A stretch of 64,000 nt of DNA from Dirofilaria immitis (Eukaryota > Nematoda > Chromadorea > Rhabditida > Onchocercidae). Position numbers and translations under genes: made by a program. Positions 31,445 to 45,400 of the stretch are shown one piece after another (within the stretch, counting starts at the first letter, position 1; every line of letters starts with the position of its first letter). The stretch covers positions 7,493,501-7,557,500 of the forward strand of contig JAKNDB010000068.1 of NCBI GenBank assembly GCA_024305405.1, in the 5' to 3' direction. The notes under the pieces were generated by a model, which worked only from the letters and a program-made list of their open reading frames with translations, was not told the DNA's origin and did no database searches.

Positions 31445-31741
31445 GGCGATGGTATATGGTTGGCAGAACAAAATATGGAACGAAGGGACTTGCATATAAG
31501 TGTATTATACTACGATGATAACTAATGCTGCCGATTTACGCAACCGCATCACTGCATTACTATATTACTACATTACTGCACCGTGTTCTATTACATACAA
31601 GCTAATTACTACTTATAAATAAACTGAAAGGAATCAATAGGATCTGCATTCTTCCACCCATTTTATTTTATTAGTTGATTGTTTATCAGGCAGAAATCAA
31701 TTTGAAAATCATTATAATATATGTATGCACGGTGGATTATA

Positions 31742-31766
31742 CATGCATGCATGCATGCATGCATGC
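31742..31766. repeat. CATG tetranucleotide repeat
   Basis: About six tandem copies of CATG or GCAT. A simple microsatellite in noncoding DNA. Confidence 0.9.
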
Positions 31767-32291
31767 TGCATTATTCATTCGCTAATCTATAGTAGAAATC
31801 TACCCTGACGTTTAGAGTCAAGCAATGACTCGTTACGTAAATTCGCTCACTGGATATGAAAATAATTAAACTAAATACTTTGTTGATTTTCCTCTAATCA
31901 ACTAGAAGAAGACGATCTTAATTATCGATAATAATATGAGGTCTTTTCAGCTATCAAAAACTAAGAATTATTCCTCTGATCAATATCTTTATTGATTTCT
32001 TAGCTATGAAATTCATCAACTATTAAATAAAAAATTTACTGACATGAATAATAACGATCAAACCATTATATCTGAAAATAGTGAAATATAATTGTTAGCA
32101 TCTTCAAGAATAATAGAAATATGTAAAATTTAATTTTCTTTTGCTTTATTTGTTTTTTCTATTTTGTTTATGAAGGATTTACGGTCAATGTACGGATTCT
32201 TCGCATTCTTAAATTCATAGAACTAAGAGATTCAATTAATTTCAACAAAATCATCATTTCTTAGAAAAACAAAAAGTTAATTAAAACAATG

Positions 32292-32314
32292 ATATATATA
32301 TATATATATATATA
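32292..32314. repeat. AT dinucleotide repeat
   Basis: About eleven AT units; simple microsatellite. Confidence 0.9.
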
Positions 32315-32383
32315 CATATATTTCATACCATGGCAGACTATTATCATATCAGCAACTACTGAGCAACGAAACACAACAACTAC

Positions 32384-32914
32384 CTAATTCAGCACAGAAC
32401 TGAGAAAGTCCACCATCTTTCCGTTGCATAGTATTCTTCTCTTCGGGATTTATTTTAATGCCTGAAACTTTGAATTTATCCTAAGTCTGTAATTTCTCTT
32501 ACGAATTTATTCTAAAATCTGAAATTCTAATCTGTGTTCACTTAGCTATTTTAATGATTCATGTTTTAATAATTAATAGTTATTAAGAAGAATATTTCTA
32601 TGACTATCAACAAACAAAATATCCTTAAATTAATATTGGAAAAGATTTGTTCCGTGCATTCACAAAAAAAGTTTGAAATGCATATGTTAGGAGAACATAT
32701 GTTAAACGCAAACCTTATGAAATTTGACCCTTCTCTTGTTCTTCAAATAAGACTATGATCAGCAAACCCTATTGTTATTTTTCTAATTTGGATACTTTTA
32801 AGAATAATCACCTTCATGGATCTTTGTTGTGGCATCATTGATTGATAAACATGTCGGTAATGGCTGCATACCAATAACCGTTGGTTTCGAGTCATGTTGT
32901 AGATGAGGCGATAA
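32384..32914 (-). CDS. Two phase-matched exons of an unrecognised gene
   Basis: Exon 32812-32914 follows a TTTGCAG acceptor and reads SPHLQHDSKPTVIGMQPLPT and on to TTKIHE, ending in phase 1 at GTGATT. Exon 32384-32461 follows TTTCAG, accepts phase 1, reads IKINPEEKNTMQRKDGG and on to CAEL, and ends in phase 1 at GTAGTT. Good splice sites and agreeing phases suggest real coding sequence. The first and last exons were not found. It lies 3' of the stop of the neighbouring minus-strand gene (33414-36392) and may be an alternative 3' end of that gene or a separate one. Confidence 0.4.
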
Positions 32915-33413
32915 CTGCAAATTGAATTGAAAGGAATTTCTGGGAATCGAAAGCGGATACATTGAAATGCTCTTATGTGAAAATAAATGGATACATGACA
33001 GATATGATATTTAAGTCACATGGTGATAAATAAATGACAAGTAAACAAGCGAAATACTCTCCAACAGTATTTTCTTAATTCTATTATATCTAAATACGAG
33101 CACATCGTAATTTAATAATTTACATTTATGCATATGTTCCTTTCATCATGTACCTGTTATCCACCATAAATGATGAATATATTAAATCAGAAAATTAAAG
33201 AAAAATCGATGATTCATATCAATAAAGGCGTCTATTTTAAAGTATTCAAGGACATATCTTTCAAGAGATCTCCATTTCTCACTTTTTCCTACAAGCTAAT
33301 CATAAATGCATCGGAAATGCTGTATCATCTTTGCAATATTTTATTAGGTAAAACTAACATTCAATTCAGATTTGATATGACTTGTCTGTTCTACAAGAAT
33401 CGATCCATCAATT

Positions 33414-36392
33414 TCAGTTAGCAAACCATTCATTGATTTTTTTTATGACATCTTGCATAGATCGTCGATTCGGATCTTCAAAATGAATGCACTTAATTAA
33501 AAATTGAATTTGTTGAAATATATAAGGATGAATCGTACTAGCTAGCCTTGATCATCTATTCAGAAAATGCATGAGAGTATGTATATTTGTGAGAGTATTT
33601 TGTAATTTTCAGCTATTTTTGTTTATTTTTTCCCGTTCTCTGAATGATTCCAAGTTGTTTTTTGATTTTTTTCAAAAGGTCACACTTGATGAAAATAGAT
33701 TAAAATTTCCATGAAAGATTAGATAGTAAAAGAATGATAGAAATCTTGGAATGAATGACAATGATAAAACATTTCTTTGTTTATCAATTTATGATTAAGT
33801 TTAATGCAAATTATAAAAAAGATCACTTCTATGTCGAAACTGATGCAAAGTGTATAAAGTATTAAAATGAATGGTATTTTTTTCATCAAACTTTATATGC
33901 ATTATTTTATTTCGAAAGAAAAGAAGAAGAAGTTGAAATTTTTATATTAAAGAAAATAGAATTTATGAAACTATCGAAAGAGAATGCTAAAATGTAAAGC
34001 CAACTGAAGTTGAATTTAACAACTCTATTGTACTTTAAAAAGTTAAGTAATTGAAGGAAAATTTGAAATTATTCATCGAGACTGATGAATTTTTTCTCAA
34101 ATATGAAAACAATGGTAATAAGAAATATGGAATAATCGGAATTTAAACAGGAATGTATGCCTTCACTAGAAATCCGTTGACTATTCTGCTCATAATTTTT
34201 AACATAGCAATTATTTTCCATCATATTTTAATATGAGCCAAGCTGTTGAAATTTCAATGTAATAAAATAAACAATATTTGTGAGGAAGTTTTAACAATGG
34301 AAAACTAGCAGTGCTTTTTCCTCGGTCTTCTAAAATGAAAGGAAAAAGGATCGACAACAGAAGATTGTCCTTCAAAATAGAAATTAAAAAACATCGTGCA
34401 AAGAAAAGAAATTTTACTTTTATGGAATAATTATTCCCCCGGATAAATATAAGAATCAATAAATCACGTGTTATTAGAATGAAGAATGTTTTCGAAAATA
34501 ACTAATCGTATGTATAATAATCATACGATAGAATATAAATTCGTATATTCATTTTTTTATAACTTTCAAATATTTAGGAGAAATGAAATAAGAATTTTAT
34601 TTCTTCCTATATGTATATGTGTCTATCTACTGAGATGTTTGCCATCAGTTATCTCAGATGAAACATTAAATCAATTGAGGAAAAATTGGTTTACATCTAT
34701 CTATAAACAAGAGAGATTGAAATAAAGGTTAAATGAAATGTAAAAACATTGAAAAATACGATGATATGTAGAATGACAACATTCATTTGGAATAATATTA
34801 TTACTTCGAGTCATATGTTTTCTGATAGCAAAGACCAGTCAGTCGTCGAGCAAAGATTAAGTCGCAAAGAAGATTCGGATTGTGAATCATTTTATTATTT
34901 ATTTGAAATTATTTGCTATTAATGAAACTGTGCAGTAGCAGTACTTTGATAGATCATAGATCTACAATAACATTTCGTATAGATGAAAATAGAATATAAA
35001 GTAGCAATTAAATAAATTATAATTTAAGAAGCTTTTCACAAAAATATTTAGGCTTCTATTTTTGGAATCATTCAGTCAACGACGAAAAATCTCGCAAAAA
35101 CAGAAAACTTTTATTACTGAATACGATGAGCTAATTCTTCGAAGATATTTTTTCATAGCTTTAACAGCCTAAATATATTCTGGCATGCAATACATTCTTA
35201 ATAAAAAACATTCATACCCAGCGGCACTAATCTTTGACAACAACTGCATCCGTTTTTGTCCATAAGTACGCCATAACTTCCATCGTCCATTTCAATTAAT
35301 GTGAATTCATGACTCAGGCTTAGACCATTTCTCAAAATCCTTAAAGTTCTCTTCCATTTAAGAAGAAAAAAATTATAATCGATTATTAATAAAGTGAATT
35401 AAATAAATGTATTCATTGAAACACTGAATGCAATAATTTCAAAATATTTGGAACGAAATCATCAAAAATAGGCAAATCATCCAATTTACTTAGGAATAAA
35501 CTTCAGTAAAATAATGACAAACCAATAGATTGCTGCTTCTTGCAAATCTAATTTTGATTGTTTTTGAAAATATTGACCAGGTGAAATGACTTCAATTACG
35601 GTTTTGAGTTCATTTTCTGACATCTCCAAAACAGTTCGTTTTTTCTTCAACATTTCTTGATAACTTTGTTTAAAGCAAACTCAATCAGGAAAAACTGATT
35701 TCAATCGTCAAACCACTAGTTTTGAGAATATATCTGTAGAAATAATGATATTTCTTGAGCAAAACTTTTAAAACCATCAGGCACATTTTTCTAATGCTCT
35801 CAATACTCTTCCTGAATCCCATTATCGAATGCTCGATCATATGATCGTAGTATGAACTAGAAGTATTGAATCTGAAAATCCGTGATAAATCGTCCTCCTA
35901 ATTTATGTTCATAATGGCTAAAATAATTAAAATTTGTTTATTTCGCTCTCTTTGGAAACAACGATATTATTCTTCAATTGTTGAATAGATTTTAAAATCG
36001 AAATATTTGAAATGAAATACTCGATATTTAATTTAAATTCATCTCTGAAATTACTTGCAAATCAGCATGCCAATTAATGAGACTACACACTTACTAAGCT
36101 TATTTAATGGTATAATCATTAATTATTCGTTGATCAAAACTCATTATCATGATAGTTGTGAGAATGGCAAAATGAATCATACTAGCCAAATGTCGACAAA
36201 GTAAACACAACAAAACATTGTCAAGTGGTGCAGTTATATAAATAATTTTTGGAAATTCTGAAAATAATACCAGTTCTATCAATGTTTTGAAGTATTCGGA
36301 TTAGCATGATTTTCTGCAGGTAGATTATAGACCATCAAAAAAACGGCATTGACATTACTCATGAAAAAAGAGGGGTTATTAATGGTGGACAT
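33414..36392 (-). CDS. Unrecognised spliced gene with frame breaks
   Basis: Proposed exons: 36183-36392 (starts MSTINNPSFFMSNVNAVF after an AG acceptor), about 35523-35875, 35218-35339 and 33414-33541. The last three join in agreeing phases and read LQEAAIYWILRNGLSLSHEF, IEMDDGSYGVLMDKNGCSCC and then IKCIHFEDPNRRSMQDVI before a TGA. One missing base in exon 1 (AAAAC, about 36296) continues its frame into LIELVLFSEFPKIIYI. Exon 2 needs several single-base corrections (for example FKSFAQEISLF, LIEFALNKVIKK and LKKKRTVLEM lie in different frames). The end resembles the last helices of some kinase domains only loosely, and no catalytic motif is visible. I do not recognise the family. Confidence 0.5.
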
Positions 36393-37082
36393 GTCTACTG
36401 TATTTTGGAAAAATGACAAATGAACAAACAGCATTATAAAATGTAATTAGCAAATTAATAGAAACTATTATTGCTTAAATCTGTTATTTTAATTAATACA
36501 AATTTGTGGTAAATAAATAGATTTTAATTGCATAAATTAAGTTTGCGCTATTTCTACAAAACTTTTCATGCATTTTGCAATTTCATTATGACTGATTTTA
36601 TTACAGTTTAAGAGATGAAATGCATATTTTATTGTTATCGATTAAATTATTTGTCGCCGATTAAAAATATTTTGTAAATGATTTATATTATGACAAGTTC
36701 TCTTTCTAAAAATTTTTTTCGATAAATTGAAAAGCTAAAAATCTTCATCCTTTCCTTCTTCTCACAACAGTATTTTATTTTTAAAATTATTTTCAAAGAT
36801 CTTTTCTTAAACAATTCTACCACAAACATGAATCGTAGAATATAATTGCAAAAGTTTAAATTTTCACTCCGCTGTTCTTAGTACCAGCAATTTGACCTTT
36901 CACTTAATTTTCAAACAGGAGATATATATGCTTATAATTTTCCATATTGCTTTATTACTATGAATGATGCGGAAATCTATTGCTCTATCACTTACTGCCA
37001 CAAATCAAAAATTTGCCAAGAGATCTCGTTTAGGTAGTCTTGTTGTGATGGTTGTGGATGTTGCATACTTTCTCAGTTAGTA

Positions 37083-37125
37083 TTTTCTAAATCAATATTT
37101 CAGATTGAAATATTGATTTAGAAAA
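37083..37125. repeat. Perfect 19-bp stem hairpin, 5-nt loop
   Basis: TTTTCTAAATCAATATTTC at 37083-37101 is followed by AGATT and then its exact reverse complement at 37107-37125. The stem is AT-rich and shorter than a usual miRNA precursor. It could form a cruciform or be a mobile-element remnant. Confidence 0.8.
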
Positions 37126-40100
37126 ATATCTGTTATACTCTTACTATCTATCTTTTCTGTCATCATTTGTTGTTGTTTTAGTTTAATTTGAAAAAAGGAA
37201 TCAATATTTTACATTAACTCTATTCCTTTTTTATTGAATAGCATCCTATCCACTACCATAACTACATAACGAAATGTATTCTATGCTCACAATACGTTCT
37301 TTATCAAATCATATCAATTTTCGTTTGATGGCATTTCCAAGAACACAGAAATAAATTCTCAGTAGGAATCAATGATTAGCAAGAATTAATTGTTTTATCA
37401 AAAGAGGAAAATAGACTATACTTACTTGAAAATAACAAAATGTTTGAAGAAAATATTACTATGTTACGGTAGATTCATTTTCTTTAGCGAACAGTATGAT
37501 AGCGACAAACGAAGATCGTAACAACAAAAGTATTTATCAGATTTTATAACTGTCACACATTTCTTAGGTTTGCATTTGTCATTTTATGGCACATGAAAAC
37601 ATCAATCACCTCTATTTGCAACTTGATAAGCATTTTTCCTCCACTCTTGCTTATCTTTAGCTACCTTTTATGTTTTCGAATTTTTGATAAGCGTTAAGCA
37701 TTTTCTCTCTTTTAATAATTTGTAGAAGTGAATTAAATCAACTTTGTGAATTTAAGTTGATTAACTTTGCAATAGATATATTGAAATCAGAGAGCATTAA
37801 AAGAATAGCAGATTGCTTACTTATGTATGCAACATATCATTCTATTTGAAATATTTCTCAAAACATTAGCCAATTCGCCTTTTTCAACCTGCAGGTTACA
37901 TATGTTTTCTGATAACTTCTATCATTGTACTTCGGTAATGGATGGACAATTTATTTTACCAAACTTTTACTTTTTAAGACAGATGGTATTCCTAACTTAT
38001 GTGGAAGTTTAAGTGCAAATTTAACATATCTCCTAACCGCTTTCTCTTTAGGTAAATGCTCGATGTGATTGGCAAATGCCGTCACTTCGTTGTAATCCTA
38101 TTTTCCCAAATATTTATGCAAACAGACATAGCAGCTTATTTGCAATACGTATTTTCTCTTCGGAAAAGTCTTTTTTTTTTTGGTAATGATCGAACTATGT
38201 GAATTTTGCTTGATTGAAATTTTGATAAAATTTAATTAAGTTTCCAGAAAAGATTTTACTAACTGGATCGAATTGATTATATCATACTTGACTTCTTCAT
38301 TTTCACAAAATTTAGGATTTGCAAAATAATTGTTTAACTGCTCGAAGCAAAACTATTTATTTGTTCAACAAATTTATGTCATTTTTAATTACTTGTATGT
38401 TTATTGCTCATTTCATTGTTTATCATTCATTTGTTTCCTAAATTAGTTAATTGAAATTTTCCACAGCATATGTGATATGATGCGTAAAAGTTTGTTTACA
38501 TATTGATTAAATATGACAACTTGAGAGCATTGCTATTCGCCATTCTCTTTTGTTTATTTCATCGATCGATCGCTATTTCATAAGTAAATGAATCGATTCG
38601 GAAACAATCAATGAAAGCAATGAAATTTTTGATAATATTTGCCATTTATAAACTTACTCGTTAGCGATGACCTTTTAATTTCCTTTTCTTTAGGAACAAA
38701 AAAAATGCTTATCACCCACTACTGCCGTAATAATGATCTGTATTTTCGTTCCCACCTTCAGATGAATTTCATAAAAGCTTTTTTATGATATTTCCTGGAA
38801 GTTCTCTTGACTTATTGATTACCAGAGTAAATTATTAACAATCCGATGCTCCTACTATCCATCAGAACATTAGCATCACGTAAATAGAAAGATTAATGGA
38901 TTATTATATGATTTGTAATCAGAAAACATCTGTTTATAACGTTGCTGTGAATCTTTACGTATAGCAAATATCAAACGTTATCCTATAATATTTGACGAAT
39001 AAAGAAGGAATTATTCATCAAAGAGTTTTATAATTGCGGAATATGAATGCATCGCTAGAATATTATGATTTCAACAATTGATCATACTTTTCTCCTGATA
39101 TCTAAATAATTAAATATTCCTGAATATTCGACATTCTCAATGATATTGTTCAATTATAACTGTTTAGATTGTGCATTTATGATGATGTCTGCTTACATTT
39201 CGCTGTCTTTAACTTAAAATAAGTTAAAAAAAAAAATTACATTTAACATTTCCTGCAAATGATAAATGAAAATATTAGGAATGATATTGTTATAATACTT
39301 CTAATTTAACGAAAATTGAATTACATTACACTTTCTATTTAAATTTTGATTTAAAAATTCAATTTCGAATTTCGTTATGTTTTACCCGTCTTACTTCTAC
39401 GCTTTGTATCAATCCTTCTCTTTAAGATATTCAAATTTTAACATTCATTTTCGAATCAACGTTCTATGATGGTTGATTGAAATAAGAAATAAAAAATTAA
39501 TCTTTCAGACCTTTCTCGTCGTAACCTCTATGAATTGCATCGAAACTATCTTTTGAGGATTTATTTTAATGCAAAAAAAAAAATCGCCCGCAGACATTCG
39601 CATGAATATGTATGTGTCGGTTATATGCTTAAATGATATAAAAGAAAAGCAATGGTAGCTGCTGTTCGTCGCTGATAATATCGACAAAGCTTTCAGCCCG
39701 TCTGCGCTTTTTCACATTTTCGACATTCCAAAGATCGTTTATCATTTGTGTAATACTTCCGTGTCATTTATTAACTCTCCCTAATATACTAATCATTGAT
39801 AATGTCATGAGAATGTGTATCGCTTTTATAGTTCATATGTAATTCTCTATAAATAATTTTTCTTTATATAATTCGATCAAGAATGACTACTATTTTTAGT
39901 CTGCTACCTACTTTTCATATTTACTTATTATATATATGTTTAGTTTAAATGGGATATTAGAACCATCTATATCAGTTTTACTTGTTAAGAACTGTTTAAA
40001 ATTTCAAAATGTGATGGAGTGTACAATACATTTTATACGGTCTTTACTGTATAAAATTAAATTCGAATTGATAAATTTTCTTCATTTCAGATTTTTAACC

Positions 40101-42069
40101 TTTTTAATGAAAGATTTATTTGACATATTTGAGAAAATAGTTTTCATATAATAAAATTAAAACTATTTTATGATCTCTGTTTAATTTTCTGTATTTAGCA
40201 ACAATTTGCTTCAAACTATGTGAAGCACTCTGTTTCCATTTTGATTACTCATAACAATTTAATGTAAAATGTATAAATCATAATTATCTGATCGTCTTTA
40301 TATTCTTCTGTTGTTATGATTAATTAAAATGCAAATGAAATGAGAATTATTGAGATATTACATAGGTAAAATAGAAGTCATGAAACATTACAAGAAGATA
40401 TCCATTATATTCTTGGTAATAGGAACTACATATTTCGCTTTTGAAGATAGAGGAAACTTTTGATCAATTTTGAAAATTAGCCAAGGAAAATCTGTAAAAT
40501 TGGTGATTTGAAATCAGCGAAGAAGATGATAAGAACATCATTGTGACATCAGCATGATTTCTTTATGATACTCTGATAGAAGGGGTCATTACCATCAATG
40601 GTATTTCTCCAGTGTAATGTTATCGATTTAAATGATTCACCAATGCTAATCAATTTAGGTCTATCTTCTTTTAGATATCTTGAATGATTAACCAATACTA
40701 ATCGATTTAGTTCCTATCGATATCATCGACAAATTTTTATTGGATCGCTAATTCTCATTTGCTTGTGGCATTTAACTTGCACTTTTCTTTATTGTCACCA
40801 CCGTAGAGTGAAATGTAAAATACATGCCAGCAGGAAGATTTTAAAATGAGATTTAAAATGCATGAAATTTGAAATTTTAAAACCAAAATATGTATAACTT
40901 AGAAGACGCAACTAAGCAGTAATCATTGGTCGCTCAGCCATTGATGAACCTCTTTTCGCGCATCAGATGATGAATAATAACTTAAATTGAATGATTTTTT
41001 GATATAAAATTTAAGTTCTAGCTATTGAAGGAGGAGATGTACATGCAGAATTTTGCTATTAATAAGAGAATATCGGAGCCTAATGCCCACTATTCAGTAA
41101 TTCATGTAATAGCTTCCGTTGAAAAGAGCCAAGATTAGCTTGTAGTTGGCATTCAACCCATATCAACAAAACTATTCCTTAAAAGTTGCTATCTTATTGC
41201 TGAGGTGAGTGAGACATGTATCGGTTACGGATGAAGCAAAAAATCTGCTGGGCGAAGAATTGCGCAAATATGTAATCCTGTGCTCGGATCAACGCATTCT
41301 TGGCTCTCTATTTACTAAAAAATTGTTTTATTAGATTTGTTACTAAATTTATACTACATCCAGATTGGATTTCATAGTAGCTAATTTCGGATAATTTTAT
41401 ACAGAAATTTACATTTGCGATCTTTCTCTAGCGTTACTATTCACATCTTCTTGAAATTTAAGAGTGAAGTAATTCTTCATAAAAATATAAATAGAATCAA
41501 AAGGAATTATTTTAAATTGATGTTGTGTATGAGAGTTTTTGTTCTTTTTATTCTCTTCCTAAGATCTCTTTCATGATCAACATTTTAATCACAAAGTCGA
41601 TCGATCAATATTCGATCTTGTTTTTTTTTTGTTTTTGAAATGATAAGTGAATTTTATTTCATCCTTTCCTGTTACAGCGAACCTGCAAAGAAATGGTGTA
41701 ATGATCTTCCATTTTTCCAATTTAGCAACATTAGTTCAATTCAGAAAAATAACCGAATTTTTCTAAAAAAAAATGAAAAAACAAAGTAAATAAAAAAGTC
41801 GAATTTTTAAATTTATCGGAAAATATTGAAAAAGGATAGTTTAAAATATCTCGTCACAACTACTAAAAAATTCAATTCCTATTAAGACTCTTTTATTAGT
41901 CAGTGATACGGAATGAGGTTTCATTAAATTTTCCAAGTCATTCATATTCTACTACAATCATACCATTCTCATCTGATTATAGAGAAAAATCATATTTTAC
42001 TACTTCATCTTTAAAAACTATAGTAATCTCATAACTTCTTTTATTTTGAAACTTGTGATAGATACGATA

Positions 42070-42138
<69 letters not shown>
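42070..42138. repeat. AAT trinucleotide microsatellite
   Basis: About 23 uninterrupted AAT units ending some 300 bp before the par-3 start codon. Likely length-polymorphic. Confidence 0.95.
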
Positions 42139-42139
<1 letters not shown>

Positions 42140-42443
42140 TAAAGGATTATTTTTACTGCTTATAAGTTTCTATTAAAGGATAAGAAGCAATTTTTGACTA
42201 TGTTGGAGGAAGGCATTCTAGGGATCAAGATTTGTTATCATCTTGTAGCATTTCACCTCAATATATATATAGAAGACTTATCTTAATTGAATGAAAGAGT
42301 CTTGTTTACCTAATTATTTATTTTGCATATTTCATTTTTTGCTTTCATTTATAAAATTCAATTGTGAAATGTCATCACGTAGATTGTCAATATTCAATTG
42401 AATAATACTGAATAATGTTCTTTTAAAGATATTAAGGAAAGGA

Positions 42444-45400
42444 ATGAAAGCAAAAGTAACAGTACATTTTGGCAATGTAGCAGTGGTGGTTCCGTGCTAT
42501 GATTATATGACTGTCAATGATTTAATTAAGGCTTCTATTATGCGATACAAAAAGCCATCAAGAGAGTAAGTTTAAAAGCCTTATTTTACTTATTAATTAT
42601 ATGCATTTTTAAAAAATTAAGCTTACCTATTTAATATATAATTCGAAATTATAAAGCTATAATCATTTTTGGATTCGTTAATTCTATAAAAAATTTCATA
42701 ATTTGCAATTGGCAGTGTACGTTATTTGAACTATTTCTCACGTAATATTAATATTATTAGTTTTATGATCGCATAAATTAATAATAACAATAGTTTATTA
42801 ATATCTCCAGTTTGCATTCTTCATTTGTTTATAAATAATCTAATAGCAATCTGCAAGATAGCAATCTTTATGAATATTTATTTTCTGTCAAATAAACAAA
42901 GTATAAATTACAACATTTTTGATTCATCAAATGTTTTCGTTATTTTCTCTGCAAAGATATCACAAATCTTAGATATGCTGAGAATATCGTGCGAAACTTA
43001 TTGCGAAAACTTTCCTATGATTTAATTATTTCCTTTAAAAATTATTCATACTTCATCAATACCATTAATCTTTTCATAATATTATTTAAGAAGATAATTT
43101 GCAATGTTATAAAATGAATCTATTGAGACAAACTATGAATCAAATTATGATTCGTATGCTCGAATGTTTCTGATGGTACTATGAAATAATTTTTAAATTT
43201 ATTGAGGAAAAGAGTTTCGTTTCAATATTTTTTTTTTTTTTTGATAGTAATTTAATAGTGCTATCCGAGGAATTACTATTCAGCCTCGTTTGTTGTTATT
43301 TATTGATTTGTTGATAACTTGTAACTCTCAATATGAATCTTTTTTACTTCTTCGCAGTCATCAACTATGCTGGAAGAGAACTGCACATTGGTGTTAAACG
43401 CAGGATAATTTGGGTATTTTTAAAATCAAACATCTACACTCTCCGATCTTTTTCTATCTTGTTCATTTTTTCTACTTGTTAAGAATTAATAGAAAGTGAT
43501 AATACCAGTGCATTCAAACAATAAATTGAGAATCATTGATAGAATGGCTGATAAACAATGAAATTACTCACATCGTATAAAAATATATTATACCAGTTGG
43601 CAAATATTAGAAAATATGCATTAAGCTAAATAATTGAAGTAAGTAGAACAATTATTTAGTTTCTTAATTCTTTGGAGTATTTTAGTTCTCCAATCGTACA
43701 TTTTATCTTTAAATTTGACCTCTGTATATTGATTGATATTAGATATAACCTATGGAATGAATATGAGCTAGACTGGAATATTCATCAAGTGATTGTTTGC
43801 ATACGACAAATCTAACTGCAAAAATCGTCAGGGAAGAGAGAGGAGAAATCTTTTATGATATCCTAGACAATATCAGCAAAATGCCATATGGGATTTTTTC
43901 AGAATAGTTTACATAAATTACACTCCGCATGCATGATGCGCATGCGTATAAGCAGTGTATGTACCTGCACCTGCTGCATCAATCATCAGTCTGTGTGCAT
44001 ATATATAGTTGTGCAGGTGGATGATGATGATGATGATGCAAGAGTGGAATGGGAGTCCCTCTGTTATGCCCTCTTCTTATGGTATTGATCATCGCCATGT
44101 CATAAATTGCTCGGAATAGGAAGCGAGGCGATCGATTGATCGGATGTAATGGTAAGATATGTATCCTCCGGGTTATATCTATACTTATCACATCTGTTAC
44201 CAGAGGTCACTCCTACATTTCCACTATTTCATTTATATAGATCGTTTTCGAATTGGAAATCTTTATTTGTCTACCTTTCCTACCTTTATTTGTCTGCCTT
44301 TCCTACCTTTAACTATCGTCCATTCTGTGAAGTGCAAGTGACAAGTCAACCCATCTTTTTAGTTACTATTATTATTAGAAGAAAATGAGTGAATTGTTGA
44401 TGACAATCTGCTAGTATTTTTTTTTTTTGGATAATCTCATAAATGAGTCAGTTTAAATTGAATGAATGATTGAAATTGAATTACAAAATCACTGTAATAT
44501 CTCCCAATGATTAGTGGTATTTATCGTCCTTCCGTCTTATCAAAACTCATTCACAAATTGCTTCATTAGGACGCTTATATATTATATTCTTAATATGAGA
44601 GGACATAGGATAGAAAGCGGGAATTTGTTAATTAGAATTACATGAAATGAAGGGAAAACCTATGGACAAAATATTCAATATCATGAATACTATATTAAAT
44701 GAGGAAAATATTACATGTCCAACATAATGTATATATTTCCATACTTTTCATTTTCTCGTAAAAATCCATGCAAAAGATATCCTGTGTTAGTGATTTGTTG
44801 AATAAATATATGACTTGTATTGCGTCAAGAAGTTTTAGATCTTAGAAACAGTATTCCCTATTCGGGCTATCTCTCTGATTCCGACGATCATAAAAGATTC
44901 TCATGATCAATTCATTTTAATTTCGACTTTATTAATATTAGGAATGATGACAAATAAGCAAATAAACATTGATGATGTATATTTAAAGATTATTTTATAT
45001 CACTGCTCATTTCGCAAACACATACAATGTTATCTTTCCTGTCATTAGTCATTTTGTTATCACCATAATTCTCATTATCATAATCAGGAATACTATGGAT
45101 ACGATTATGAAAAGAATGATGATTTACCTGACGTTATTCTCCCTCTTTCCAATACATTCCGAATAAAAAAAGGGAATTTCTTATTATATATGCCACATCA
45201 CATTATCACTTCATGTCCACAACTACGGATAGTGCTGTTATCGATCCCACTGGCATCGTACACTGCCAACAAAATGCAAATTATGTTACCGTAAGTGAAT
45301 TTCAGTTAAACTTCAGTCTAAATTTGGACAAGTAATAGTCAGGTATTCATCATAATCATTGATTAGAGAAATTGCTTGAGGTTACGGACGAATATCTGAC

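Larger units (their letters stand above)
36393..42443. other. Intergenic region upstream of par-3
   Basis: About 6 kb, very AT-rich, between the start of the minus-strand unrecognised gene and the first ATG of par-3 (plus), so it should contain both promoters. No exon with recognisable homology was found. It holds a perfect hairpin at 37083-37125 and an AAT microsatellite at about 42070-42138. Open stretches such as 37827-38012 and 39936-40151 look like chance. Confidence 0.55.

Noticed and set aside
33414..33541. Protein kinase C-lobe
   Set aside because: FEDPNRRSMQDVI recalls the Arg near the end of kinase domains, but no HRD, DFG or APE motif appears in the upstream exons.
42070..42138. 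CRISPR-like or satellite array
   Set aside because: It is a plain AAT microsatellite without spacers.
43979..44191. Minus-strand open frame with a histidine run
   Set aside because: The His run comes from a GAT/ATG microsatellite; it overlaps other chance frames and has no splice or homology support.
45089..45300. Long open run across the second par-3 exon (EYYGYDYEKNDDLPDV)
   Set aside because: It is in a different frame from the phase-matched exon 45233-45290 that links CR1 to the HRVEC exon; kept as chance or an unused alternative.
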